Positions 50,081 to 61,093 of a stretch of DNA of 64,000 nt are shown here, piece after piece. A program made the position numbers and the translations under genes. The notes beneath the pieces are model-generated. The model made no database searches and was not told the origin of the DNA. It worked only from the letters and a program-made list of their open reading frames with translations. Each line of letters begins with the position of its first letter. The first letter of the stretch is position 1. Source of the DNA: Hibiscus mutabilis (lineage: Eukaryota; Streptophyta; Magnoliopsida; Malvales; Malvaceae); assembly GCA_019671005.1 (NCBI GenBank), contig CM033725.1:58191316-58255315 (forward strand), written 5' to 3'.

Positions 50081-52255
50081 GCATACCTGGCCACCAATGA
50101 TTAAACTCATCAAAGCATGTGCAGTATTCACCAGGTTCGATTTTTTTCCTTCGATGGGTACATATACCTTTTTAGGAGTAGAAAGATAGCTCTCTCCCCA
50201 ACCACCATCTTCTCTTTGGGTTTTAAGCAAAAACTCAACCCCTTTACGTATAGCTAAGCAATTTGTGTACTTCTTCCCAGCTGCCTTAAGGCCTGATAGT
50301 GCAAACCATGTGGCATAAAAGAAGCAAAATCCCCAGTTTCCATACCTATAGTATACATACGTGGGAATTATGTAGGCTTGTCAGCAGGGTGAAATCCCAT
50401 CGAATTCATGTTTTGAAGAAGAAAAGGAATCATTACCAAGAACCATCAGGGTATTGTAAGTCTTCAATGAACTTTGCAGCTCTTTTGATGCTGTTTTCGA
50501 TCTCTTTTGTTCGATGTTCTGGGTATAATTTCGAGACAAGAGCTAGTGCCTGCATTGCAGATGATGTGCACTCTACATGCCTGCAATGCAGAATAAAATT
50601 TGGATTTTCCATCACACTGAACAATCAATGAAATTAATTAGAGAAAGGAAATAAGAATCTTACTCATGTTCTATCATTATATCCTCGAGGAACTCGACTG
50701 GATTCAGCCACTGGAAAGATAGTTGAAGGTGAAAAAGTGCTTTTATTTAATCCATAAGGTCAGTACACATTTGGAAATGGTTATTACCTCCCACCAGAAT
50801 CCACCTCCTGCTGGCTCCCAAGCTGTAAAACCACCATTTTTACTCTGCAATAATTTATACATGTTTATTTAGTATTTATGCGGTCTAATATAATTCCCTA
50901 ATAGTTCGCACCCCTAGCTTAAAATTCTGTCTCCGTCCCTAATTGTATGTACCTTACCTGTAAGGATAGAATCAAATGGACAGCATCAAAAACATGTTCT
51001 GTTTCCATCTTCTCACCAACCATTTCTGGTGCCATCGTTGCAAAATGTAGGCAACACTGCAGCACATTAACACATTGTTAAACAATAATTCCTGTTGCAG
51101 ATTTTAATCAAACGAAACAAAACTACCTTTAAAGCTTCTGCGGTACAATCAGAGACTTGCCATCCGTGGTCTCGGTCAGATAGTGTCCATGATCCTTTAG
51201 AAATGTGTCTGAACATTCTTTTAAAGTCTCCTGGAGGGTTATCCCTAACCTTCAAATTTCAACCAAACCGTGAATATCCGAACCGGCCGGAGAAATTATT
51301 CGCAACATTATGTTGTAAAAAGGGTTTACGGTTTATGGTTTACGAAACCTGTGAGTTTTTGAGGAAGTCATGCCCCTTCATTAAAGTAGGTCCGATTTCA
51401 TCGAATAAATTGCTAGCAAGCAAAGCTTGGAGAAAGAAACCAGCATCCCAAACTTGACATCCAAAGGTCTGGATGGTGAAATATTGAAAATATACACACA
51501 AGTTAGCTGAGATAATAATGAACATTTCAATGAAAGTTTAACAAACCTGCATCTTCACTCCATCTTCTGCAACCCACACATAGTCAGGAATCCTAGCAAG
51601 ATGCTTCTTAAAATAGATTCCATTTGGATCTTCCACCCAACAAGCAAGCATACATAAAACCTTTTCGACACATGCAGCAGTAATATAGCGACTGCTTTCG
51701 TCTTCGTAATGAATGTGAAACATTGTTACTTTAAGAGCTTTTTCTCTCAACTTATTGAAGGGCCAACGATTCAGCAAAGGCTCTGAGAATGTGTTGAGAC
51801 TGTCCCAAAGCAATGTTTGCAGCAATGTGTGAGGATAGTACCGATCTTCCTGCATGCAATGTTATGCACATTTGTCATTTACCTTTTGTATGCAATATAT
51901 TTGGTTATCAATTTACCTTTGCACATAGATGTTGCTTTTTACTCCAATTGATTTCATTATATGGTTCAATGTGGAGTTCTTCTCTTAACTGTGAAATCAG
52001 AGGTGTGATTGGACCAACAAATTTCTTCCCGTACAAATACGACATCGGCATGTAAACTAATCGGCAATAACAGAACATCTTTGCTGCATTGCAAGAACAT
52101 TGTTTATAAACAAGAAAGCTGCAACTGATGATAAGAAAATGAACTTTGCAAACCTGGATGGATGGGGAAATAAGAAGGAAGGAGCCAAAACTCCGGGGGC
52201 ATCGGATTGCAGCCAGACCATTCGAAAATACCCAGTATCTGCAACAATATTAAAG

Positions 52256-52295
<40 letters not shown>

Positions 52296-55200
52296 AACCA
52301 TGTTCTGATTTGTAGAGATTAAGTTTGATCATTGATGATATACAAAAGAAAGACTGCATACTGCAAGCCAAGTCTTCCCCCAAGAGGGAATGGACGTGAC
52401 ACCCCCTCGGTCGAGAATCCATTTCCGGGCCCTCTCACAAGCATTATCTAGGCCACCATCAGGTTCCACTCCTAGTAAACGCATACATATGTAATTGAGA
52501 GCTGTGCAGAACATTGAACTGTGAGCCCCTACGTACAATCCCCAACCTCCATCCTTGTTCTGCATGATTTATGACGACATCTTTTTACACACATACATAT
52601 ATATATTTATTGTAATGAAGAACTAAGACAGTCCTTCCTTTTTACAGAAGAAATGTTTGAATTTGTTACCTGTTGACAGTAAATGTAACGGAGAATTTCT
52701 TTGCGATGCTCCGCGGTGAATATAGAATTAAGATGACCTGTGATATATAGACACATTACCTGCATTGCAGAATCTTGGTGAGTTTCATGCTAGGGGAACT
52801 AGAAGAAATATATGAACAAAAGGTAAGGGATTAGATTTAGAGCAGATACCAAAGGAGGCATAAAAAACAAGGGGCCAGAATACTCAGAAGGCCAGTGGCC
52901 ATGTTCTGATTGCAGTGTTGAAACTAACTGCAGACTTCTCTTCAATGCTGCTGTTGTAGCTTCATATGTCACTTCATCTTCATCCTCTATCTTCGGTTGG
53001 GGAATGTTTTGCTTCATATTCTTCTCTCTTATAAACTGCATCCATTAAACACGGTTAATGATAAATAATTTTATCTTAGTTTTTCATTACTAAGATAAGA
53101 ACTATGCACCTATAGCTGTCATTCGATTCGTGACACTAAATTCAGTCAAGATTTTTATTTTAACTAAAATTCTATATCAAACTCAACCGGTCATTTTAAA
53201 AATTAAAAGAAATATTTCATGTAAAATGTTATATTTAGTAAAATTAAATCGAAATTGTAGTTGGAATGAAAAAAAGTTTCTATGCAAAGCTCATAGGTTT
53301 TGTCTTGTGTTTGATTTTAGAGTAATGATTTTTAGTTGTTTTATTTATAGATTATATACAAGTATGAAGAAAACAAAGCCACATTACAATAATATTTATT
53401 ATATTTGAAAATAAGGATAATTTGATAGTTTTCTAACTTAATTGATGTTGAATTGACTCATAATATTAAATTTAATCGGACATTAAGTAATAAATAGATA
53501 TAAAAATTATATTAAAATGTAAAAGATAAAATATATAAATGAACGAGTCATAGTTTGTGGATGAAATTAAAATGTTAAAATGGTGACTAATTTAGAATGG
53601 GGTCATAATTTGAAGATAAAATTGAAATATTTAAAAGTTTAAAAACTAATTTAAAATGAATGTCGTATCTTTGGGACGCGTTGTGTAATTAACTATAATT
53701 TTAAAATTTTGGGTATATTTTCTAGGTGGGAATAATTATTACATAAAATTATATTAACGAACAGTAAAATCTACATAAATGTATCACTTATATTCAATTT
53801 CAAACAATAATTTTTAGTTTTTATGGGTAATTACATAAATAGTCACTAAACTTTTAAAAAAATTATTTTAGTCACAAAACTTTTAAAACTTGTGTTATAG
53901 TTATCGAACTTTTAGTTCGCTTTTAGTATGGTCCATTCTATTACTTAGGTTAGAAGTTGGTGACATGGCAAGTTAGTTTTCTATTTTTTGAATAAAATAA
54001 TGGGTAAATTACGTTGTTCATCACTCAACTTTTTTCTCACTCCTATTTTGGCCACTAAAGTTTAAAAGTTTTCTATTTTCTATTTTTTCTCACTCTCAAA
54101 TTGTTCCTATTTTGGTCACCCTCGAATGATATTACTTTTTTATCATGGGAGAAGAAAAATTTCAATCCCTATTTTTAATTTATTATTCTTGGTTGAGAGT
54201 GTGTTATGAGAAAATCAAATGGAAAAGACAATGAAGAATAAAAATGACTTTTGTTATTGTTCAAACTTTATGTCGTTGTATAATACAATACAACCCAAAA
54301 AGAATTTATTGAGAATTAAGTGGATAATTTGTTGATTTTTAGGGATCATTCTCAATGCCTTCTAAACATACACATGTAACTATTGTGTGTGGTTGTTGGC
54401 TTTTGTTTCCTTGGATTTCGTATTTGATTTGTGCTTTTTATTGTTATGGTTAGGGGTTGTAAAATCGAGTTTGATTAATCTTTCAAAAATATTTTGGTTA
54501 ATTGGTAAATTTGAATTACTAAATTTTCGATTTTATATAGTATCAATTAAACCGGATAATCGATTGAGCGTTTTACATGAATATTTGATTCGGGTAATAC
54601 TTTTTTACTTTGCTAATTAAAACATTAAATATGGTGAAATTAGTAATTATTCAGTTGTGATAAAAGTGTAAAAACAACTAGAAAGTTAAAAATTGAGAGT
54701 TCACACCTAGTAATCCTACTCAAAGACAAAACGTCTTTAAAAACTCATATGGGTATCAAAATCACTAGACTATTTGTTTGGCGGATAGCGAATTACATTC
54801 GCTGATAGCGGATAGCTGATAACATTAGCTAATTTGATTAGCGGATTACATTAGCTGATTGTATAAAAGTGTTGGGTAAAATTAACTTGATAGCTTATAG
54901 TTGTTTGATTATTTGAACAAGCAAAATGACATATAAGGACATGATTATATTTGGTACTTGTTTGAATAATTTATTAGTTATTAACATTTTGTATATATTA
55001 ATATTAATTAAATTATGAAAATTAATTTTTTTAATATCATTACTAAGCATATATGGATGTACATATTTTTTTTATTTGTAAAATCATCTTTCTAATGTAA
55101 TTTTAATAATTATTAAATTTAGATGTATATATTAATTTTTTATCTATGAAATTATATTTTGAATATAATTTTATTAGCTATTAAATTTATATGTATTTAT

Positions 55201-56700
55201 TAATTTATATATTAATTTCTTATTTATGATTTTTTTAAATTTTATTAGTTAATCAAATTTATGTTATTTAGAGAAATTTTTATAATTATCAAGGACAACA
55301 TAGTCTTTACAAGTCTTTTATCCAAACTTCTAACTCAAAAAGTTCATGTTGGGAGCTTTTTCAAAATGAGAGGTTTTACCTCAATCCGCTATTACAATCC
55401 TCTATTTACCAAACATACAAATTAGTAGATTTAACTGGTCAAACCTCTTAAAATCCTTCAAACCTCTAATTTTAGCTCAAAAAGTTGTTTACCAAACAAG
55501 ACATATAAGATATTTTAATGAATAAAATTTACAAATATTGTATATAACTGATCAGATTCGTTAATCGATTTTGCTTAAAATTGTGAATTCTAAATAATTT
55601 ATTTAAAATATTGTACCAAAATCGAATTTTTCTATTTCTATAACAATGTCAGAGTGACCAAAATAGGAACAATTCGAAAGTTGAGTGAAAATTTTTAAAA
55701 TTTAGTGACCAAAATAGGAGTGAGAAAAAAATTGAGGAATGTACGATGCAGTTTACCCATTATTTTATTCAGGAAAAATAAAAATCAACATGCCACGTCA
55801 GTAGCTTGTAGCGGAAGGTAACATGAGAGACCGTACTGAAAGCGAACTAAAAGTTCAAACTAAAATTCCGGTGACTAAGTGACTATAATACAAATTTTAA
55901 AAGTTTGGTAACCAAAATAAAAGCACCATAAAAATTTGAGGACCATTTATATAATTTACCCTTTTTAAAGACTATATGAAAACATTAAAATTAAAAATAT
56001 TTTTATACAAATAAATTATTATCATTTAAATAAAGATTTTCTATAATTTTCCAACAAACTCAATCAGGACTTCACTAATTAATATAAATATTTAATAACT
56101 TATGATGCCACCATAGTATGTTGTGGGTTTATTCACTATGAGAATTACTTTCATCATTATTATAAAAAAAAGAATTACTTTCATCATTATTAATTATTAT
56201 TTGGTTTAGTGACATTAGATTTTTTAAAAAATGTCCAAAATTTGAACTCACACATTGTGTATAAAGCAAACTGAGTTGGGCAGGTCATTCTAATAATGAA
56301 TATTTGTAATACTCGTTCAGGTTGATCGGTAAATAGAACATATACCAGAGTTTATGCAAAAGTTACCTACATTAGTGTGATTTCAATCGAATATTAGTTC
56401 GAGCGGTACTATTATTGTTGCAACAACTTAAATACTTTGAGTTTAAGTATGTTTAAACATACTAAAAATTAACTGTTGTATTGAGGTAAAGTATTGTACC
56501 TGCATTTGCCATATTAGATCAGAACTAGCCTGAACTTTGTACCGATTGTTGTAGAAGTTGATACGAGCTTCTTCAACCTCAGCTCGCTCCTCAGGAGTGC
56601 CTGCATTTGGATCGAACTCCCATGTTTGTCTTCCCAAGTAATTGTTGGTACTGAAAATGTAGGGATTTTCCCCACCTTCCCCTATCTTCAGCCTCCACAT
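49647..56700 (-). CDS. oxidosqualene cyclase (triterpene synthase)
   Basis: It cyclises 2,3-oxidosqualene to a triterpene alcohol at the ER membrane. Sixteen exons: 56500-56700, 52850-53035, 52670-52759, 52362-52559, 52154-52238, 51917-52083, 51547-51849, 51349-51468, 51127-51249, 50958-51056, 50788-50844, 50664-50710, 50437-50580, 50087-50345, 49845-49928 and 49647-49760. All have GT donors and AG acceptors and the phases close, giving 758 residues (family about 757-765). The protein opens [10 protein letters not shown] and ends NHFWPSK. The catalytic DCTAE is intact (Asp484). QW motifs include QSEHGHW, QNKDGGW, QYPDGSW and QREDGGW. The product-determining block reads MFCYCR (256-261), where beta-amyrin synthases have MWCYCR and lupeol synthases MLCYCR. 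The plant triterpene branch (not cycloartenol synthase) is likely, but the product cannot be told. Intron 1 (3.46 kb) holds a 2.1-kb inverted-repeat element. Introns 5 and 14 hold microsatellites. No tailoring-enzyme genes are adjacent. Confidence 0.93.
49981..50077. repeat. (TATG)n microsatellite in cyclase intron 14
   Basis: About 24 near-perfect TATG units with a few TGTG interruptions. It lies 10 nt beyond the exon 14 donor, so expansion would act close to a splice site. Confidence 0.9.
52258..52293. repeat. (TA)n microsatellite in cyclase intron 4
   Basis: About 18 TA units between exon 5 (ending 52238 on its upstream side) and exon 4. Confidence 0.85.
53825..55961. mobile_element. 2.1-kb element with about 300-bp inverted repeats in cyclase intron 1
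   Basis: The left arm starts GGGTAATTACATAAATAGTC. The right arm, reversed, starts GGGTAAATTATATAAATGG. Both continue through CAAACTTTTAAAA, AACTTTTAGTTCGCTTT, GACATGGCA/GACGTGGCA, TTGAATAAAATAATGGGTAAA and CTCACTCCTATTTTGG. The centre is AT-rich and non-coding. It also contains GCGGATAGC/GCTGATAGC repeats at 54780-54860. Long terminal inverted repeats without a transposase fit a Mutator-like non-autonomous element. Flanking target duplications are not clean. Confidence 0.65.
56215..56345 (+). repeat. SINE-like repeat family A (cyclase intron 1)
   Basis: A diverged family A copy with the blocks TTGTGTATAAAGCAAACTG, AGTTGGGCAGGTCATTC and CTCGTTCAGGTTGATCGG. The 5' head is missing. Confidence 0.4.
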
Positions 56701-56794
56701 TTTTTTCCTTAATCTCTTGAACAACTAAATTTAGTGGTTCTAAGCAGATGGAGAAGAAATATGGATGCCATTTGATGAACAACCCCGACCCCCA

Positions 56795-56802
56795 CTTATA
56801 TA
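56795..56802 (-). promoter_or_regulatory. TATA box of the cyclase gene
   Basis: TATATAAG on the minus strand, about 95 nt before the start codon at 56700, in a GC-richer context. This is a good plant core promoter candidate. Confidence 0.6.
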
Positions 56803-56830
56803 GACTTCTGCTACACATACTGCTGGCCAT

Positions 56831-57640
56831 GGTAGTTATTGCATGGCTGATAAAGCAATAAATATTGGTTCATAAGTCAATTTCAATTGAAATTGAAACA
56901 CCCAGAATGTTCTCTTTTGACCAAATTTAGGGTTTCTGTTAAAAAGAATTTTTGTTTATCCAAAATTCAAGAGCATGGTTATGTGTCTGTAAAAAAAAGG
57001 TGTTTATTTGATTACGAATAATTTTATTTCTATATTTGAATGCTATTTTATGAATTAGTTTCTAAATTAACATGAGATTCTCAATTTACTAAGAATGTTG
57101 CTCAAAATCTCTGACTTCTAAGAGAAATGTAGTAAACCCTGATTATTCAAAAATCTACATATTCACTTGGTAAATAAGTAATATCTTTCCTATGAAATAA
57201 GCTTAATATCATCTTTCCTATGAAATAAGCTTAATATCCTCTAACGTTAATTCCTCTCTAGACAATCCTTCGATTTTTATGTAAATGCTATAAGAATACG
57301 AAAGCCCATAACTGTTTAGAATGAACAATAAAGTCGAACTTTTACTGTTTAAACTACAATATTTATATAAATAATTTTATTTGTACGAGCGAAAAAGTCA
57401 ACAACTCTAAAAATGTAAAGCTTCCTAATATCTTAGTGAGAATTCTTTCTTTAATTTAAAATTGAAAAGAAATAAAATTATATAAAAAAAAGTTAAATTA
57501 AATATGACTTGTCATGTCAAACAATTTCCACAGCAGAGGACTATTATTTATGAGGTGCGTGCGGTGTTTAATTGGTTTGTCAATACAGCTGAGAGTTGGC
57601 AGATTGGATACTTCTAGCATTACATTTATATAATGATGTT
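56831..57640. other. cyclase upstream region and spacer
   Basis: No gene. A 28-bp unit (ATCTTTCCTATGAAATAAGC...) is tandemly duplicated at 57183-57238. Otherwise nothing is recognised. Confidence 0.45.
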
Positions 57641-57649
57641 TAATCATAT

Positions 57650-59219
57650 CATTAATACCAACCTATAAAATATAAAGGATTTGTATATTTGACAATTGAT
57701 AATATTTACGATTGACTTATATATAGGCTTGCAAATGAATATACAAGGATAAGTGACACGCGTCGTTTTCGCGTCAAAATAATTCATTTTCTCAAATAAT
57801 AAATAAAGGAATTCAAACGTAGTAAAAGAGAAGTACGGGTCGATCCCACAGGGACTAAGAGAACTTCCTGAATTATGTTTGTTCAATCGGCGAGCCGAGA
57901 AGAGAGTTGAATAATATTTAAATATGGTGGGGATTTGTGGAACTGAGTAGAAATAATAAGAGATTGTAAAGAAGATTAAGAAGTGGATTCAATATGGTAA
58001 AGATTAGCCTCAGGCTTTTGCTTTGACTCAGCTTCCTCAGATCATTAAAATAAGGATTTTTTATTTTGGGGTTCACGTCGGTTACTCGCCTACAAGGATT
58101 AATCATTGTGACTGTGCCTTGTATACCGAATACCCAAGTGTCATCTTTGATATCGATTTTGGAAATTGATCTAATCAACACCAATGTTGTAGATCAAAAA
58201 TAAATAAGTAAGCCGACCCGGTCTACGTTGTTTCAATAATAACTGATTCTGATCTCAGTTTCCTCTTAGCAAACAATTTTGCTAAGTGTGTTCCCAGGAA
58301 GTCGAATGTGCTTCAATAGCCGATCTTTCCTCCCACACATTTAACCAAAACAACATCCTGACCAAATTCGATCTTTGGTTTTGAAATCATTTTGATTTTG
58401 AAATTAAGTTTAGAAAGCTAAGAGAGATACCCGAAATTGTTTAAGTGCTTTTCAATCCTCACGTTGGAATTGAGTCATTGTTTTAGCCCTTGGCTATGGA
58501 AAACTTAGCTAAGTATGATTATGGTAAAAATCATACTTAGCATTATAAAAGAAAAATAGATAAAAAAACTTAAAGCAAGAACTAAAGAAAAGAAAGAACT
58601 TTATAAAATTTTAAAAGTAAAAACAAAGCTAAGAATGAAAATGTGAGATGATTTTTGAGTTTGCTCCAAATGGGATATTTATAGCAGCCTAAAACCCTAA
58701 AAATAACCCTAAAGAGATAAGAGATAAATCCTAAATTATTTAAATTAGTTACAAAGATAATTCCAAAGTTTGAATTTAAAATTTGGCTGATAAGTTATCT
58801 GATATGCGGCTGATAAGCTATCGTTGCTGCTGACGTGGCATCTTCTAGAAGCTGCTGGCGTGGCATCCAGTCAGACTTTCATGCCCATTAATCCAGCCAT
58901 GAATCCAGAAAATCAAAAATTGCACAATTTCAGAAGTTTAAGCAACATTCCTGGAATCTACTGTCTTGCATGGAAAATGAACAAAAATGCCCATATTAGC
59001 AACTTAAAACAACCAATCAAGGAGTAATTAGAGATAGAAAAATGCATAATTTAAGCACTAATCAATATGGAAGATCAAATATTAAATACAAATCAAATAT
59101 TTAAATACTAGATAAGATAGAGATAGGATAAAATATAATTTGAATGAGATTTTACTAAGAGTTAACTCATGGATTTGAATGTGATAAAAGTTATCTCATC
59201 TTATCTTTATCCTTAATAC
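57650..59219 (-). mobile_element. Copia 3' LTR, interrupted
   Basis: On the minus strand, a polypurine-like tract (CTATCTTTCGGGGCG, about 59220-59235) is followed by TATTAAGGATAAAG, a decayed LTR start (TGTT expected). The LTR runs to 59065, is interrupted by a solo LTR, and seems to resume at 57753 with CTTATCCTTG and a TATATATAAG motif (57716-57726). The outer end is not defined. Confidence 0.45.
57754..59064 (-). mobile_element. solo LTR, Gypsy-type (family B, inverted copy)
   Basis: On the minus strand it starts TGATTAGTGC and ends GCGTGTCA, i.e. TG...CA ends, and is about 1.3 kb long. It is homologous to 46862-48120 in the opposite orientation. Flanking 5-mers on the minus strand are CATAT and CTTAT, a target duplication with one mismatch. 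It is inserted in the Copia 3' LTR. Confidence 0.65.
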
Positions 59220-61093
59220 GCCCCGAAAGATAGAGGATCCATCAGAGACTCCAATCTTGGACCGAAAATGGATGAAGAGATTACGACCAAGCGGTTTGGT
59301 GAGGGTGTCCGCAATCTGAGCTTTGGAGGGAATGTGTTAAACAAATAGGGAACACACAGCAACTAAGTCACGAATAAAGAAGTAATCAAGGGCAAGATGC
59401 TTCATACGAGAATGAAAAACTTGATTTTTACAAACCTATGTGGCACTGAGATTGTCGCAGAAGAGAGATGGTTGTTTTGGTAATGCCACGACAATTTCTT
59501 GAAGAAGATGTTGGACCCAAAGCACCTTAGCAGTTGCATTTGTCACGGCACAATATTCAGCTTCTTGAGACCATACAAAGCTTTACACAACCGATAAATA
59601 TGAGATGGTTGAGTAGAGTCAACATACCTCGGAGGTTGTTCTAGATAGACTTCCTCATGTACGGTGTCATTTAAGAAGGCATTATTAATGTCAAGTTGCT
59701 TGATGGGACATGCATGATGGAGGGAAAAAGTGAAAATAATATGCACTATAACAGGTTTCATCACAGGGCTAAAAGTCTCAAAATATCACGACCAGTTTCT
59801 TGAGAATACCCTTTTGCTACCAGTCGAGCTTTGTATCGATCAAAAGAGCCATCAATACTTCGTTTCACACGGAATACCCATTTGCACCCTACGTCATATT
59901 GTATAGACCGTGGAACAGGATCCCATGTTTGGTTGCGTAGCAAGGCATTAAACTCATCATCTATTGTTTGTCTCCATAATGGGTCTTTGAGAGCTTGTGT
60001 AACAGTCTTTGGCTCTAATGTGGAAGGTAAAGAATGATATGTAGTATCATTAACAAATGAATGACCAAAGTACCTCGAATTTGGCCAACGAATTAGCTAT
60101 TGCGGAGGATTATGTTATGGCAAGCCAGGGGAGACATCTTGTTGTGGCAAGTTAGGAGCAACAACTTGTTGTGGCAGATCAACCAAGAGAACAGATGTGG
60201 CAATGAGATCATCAGGTTATCGTGGCAAGTTAGCCAAGGGAATCGTCATGGCAATGGAATCATCAGGTTTTCGTGGCATACTAGACAATGAAGCATCAGG
60301 TTGTCGTGGCATAGTAGGCAATAAAGCATCAGGTTGTCATGGCATACTAGACAATGAAGCATCAGGTTGTCGTGGCATAGTAGGCAATGAAGCATCAGGT
60401 TTTCGTGGCAGAGTAGGCAATAAAGCATCAGGTTACCGTGGCAGAGTAGGCAATAAAGTATCAAGTTGTCGTGGCATAGTAGGCAATAAAGCATCTGGTT
60501 GTCGCGACATAGTAGGCAATAAGGCATCAGGTTGCTGTGGCACATGAATGACACATCGTGTAGCAAAAAGAAAGATGTGATGATCAAACCGAACATGGCG
60601 ATAGACATATATTCTGTTAGTGGTCGGCTTCAGGCATTTATAAGCAGACTGCATCATAGAGTATCCAAGGAAAACACATTCAGCGGATTGTGGCTCAAGT
60701 TTATGTATCGTGTATGGTCTCAGCCAAGGAAAACACAAGCATCTGAACGATTGAAACTTGTCATAGTCTGGTGCTTGTTGATGAATTAGAAGATAAGGCG
60801 ATACATTAACCAGTATCGGTGTTGGCATCCGATTAATAAGATAAGCATCTACTTGAAAGACATGAGGCCAATACTCTATTGGAAGAGATGCAAAGTGAAG
60901 TAGAGAGAGTCCAGTCTCCACTATGTGACGATGTCTCCGTTCAGCAGTCACGTTGTGTTCCGGAGTATGAGGCAGTGAAGTAAAGTGGGAAATACCTCTC
61001 AAATTCAAAAGAGGCAAGATCCTAACAAACTCACATCCATTATCAAAGAATAGGGACACAATGGTCTGATGAAAAAAGCTTTCAACAAGCTAT
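59220..61093 (-). mobile_element. Ty1/Copia polyprotein remnant
   Basis: Order on the minus strand: integrase C-terminal half (about 61090-60545; FFDNGCEFV, LPHTPEHNVTAERRHRHIVE, YWPHVFQVDAYLINR, AECVFLGYS), then a repeat-filled linker. The N-terminal part of reverse transcriptase follows (59943-59580; MLRNQTWDPVP, CKWVFRVKRSIDGSFDRYK, QLDINNAFLN, RLCKALYGLK), then RNase H (about 59570-59245; EAEYCAVTNATAKVLWVQ, HSRMKHLALDYFFIRD, ADTLTKPLGR). The middle of reverse transcriptase, including the Y-x-D-D catalytic block, is deleted at about 59575, where ALYGLK runs directly into the RNase H sequence. Several stops and shifts are present, so the element is dead. Its 5' part is cut off by the Gypsy insertion at 61094. 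Confidence 0.85.
60252..60545. repeat. 33-bp tandem repeat in the Copia integrase-RT linker
   Basis: About nine units of 33 bp, consensus near AATGAAGCATCAGGTTGTCG followed by TGGCATAGTAGGC. Read on the minus strand in the integrase frame, each unit gives 11 residues of the type QPDALLPTMPR. More diverged units extend toward about 60110. A stop interrupts the frame near 60433. Confidence 0.85.

Noticed and set aside
49827..50230. Frames with YVCM/IHTY tandem peptides
   Set aside because: They are translations of the TATG microsatellite in cyclase intron 14.
60100..60545. CRISPR-like array
   Set aside because: The 33-bp units are contiguous tandem copies without unique spacers and translate in frame with a Copia integrase. 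The genome is also a plant's.
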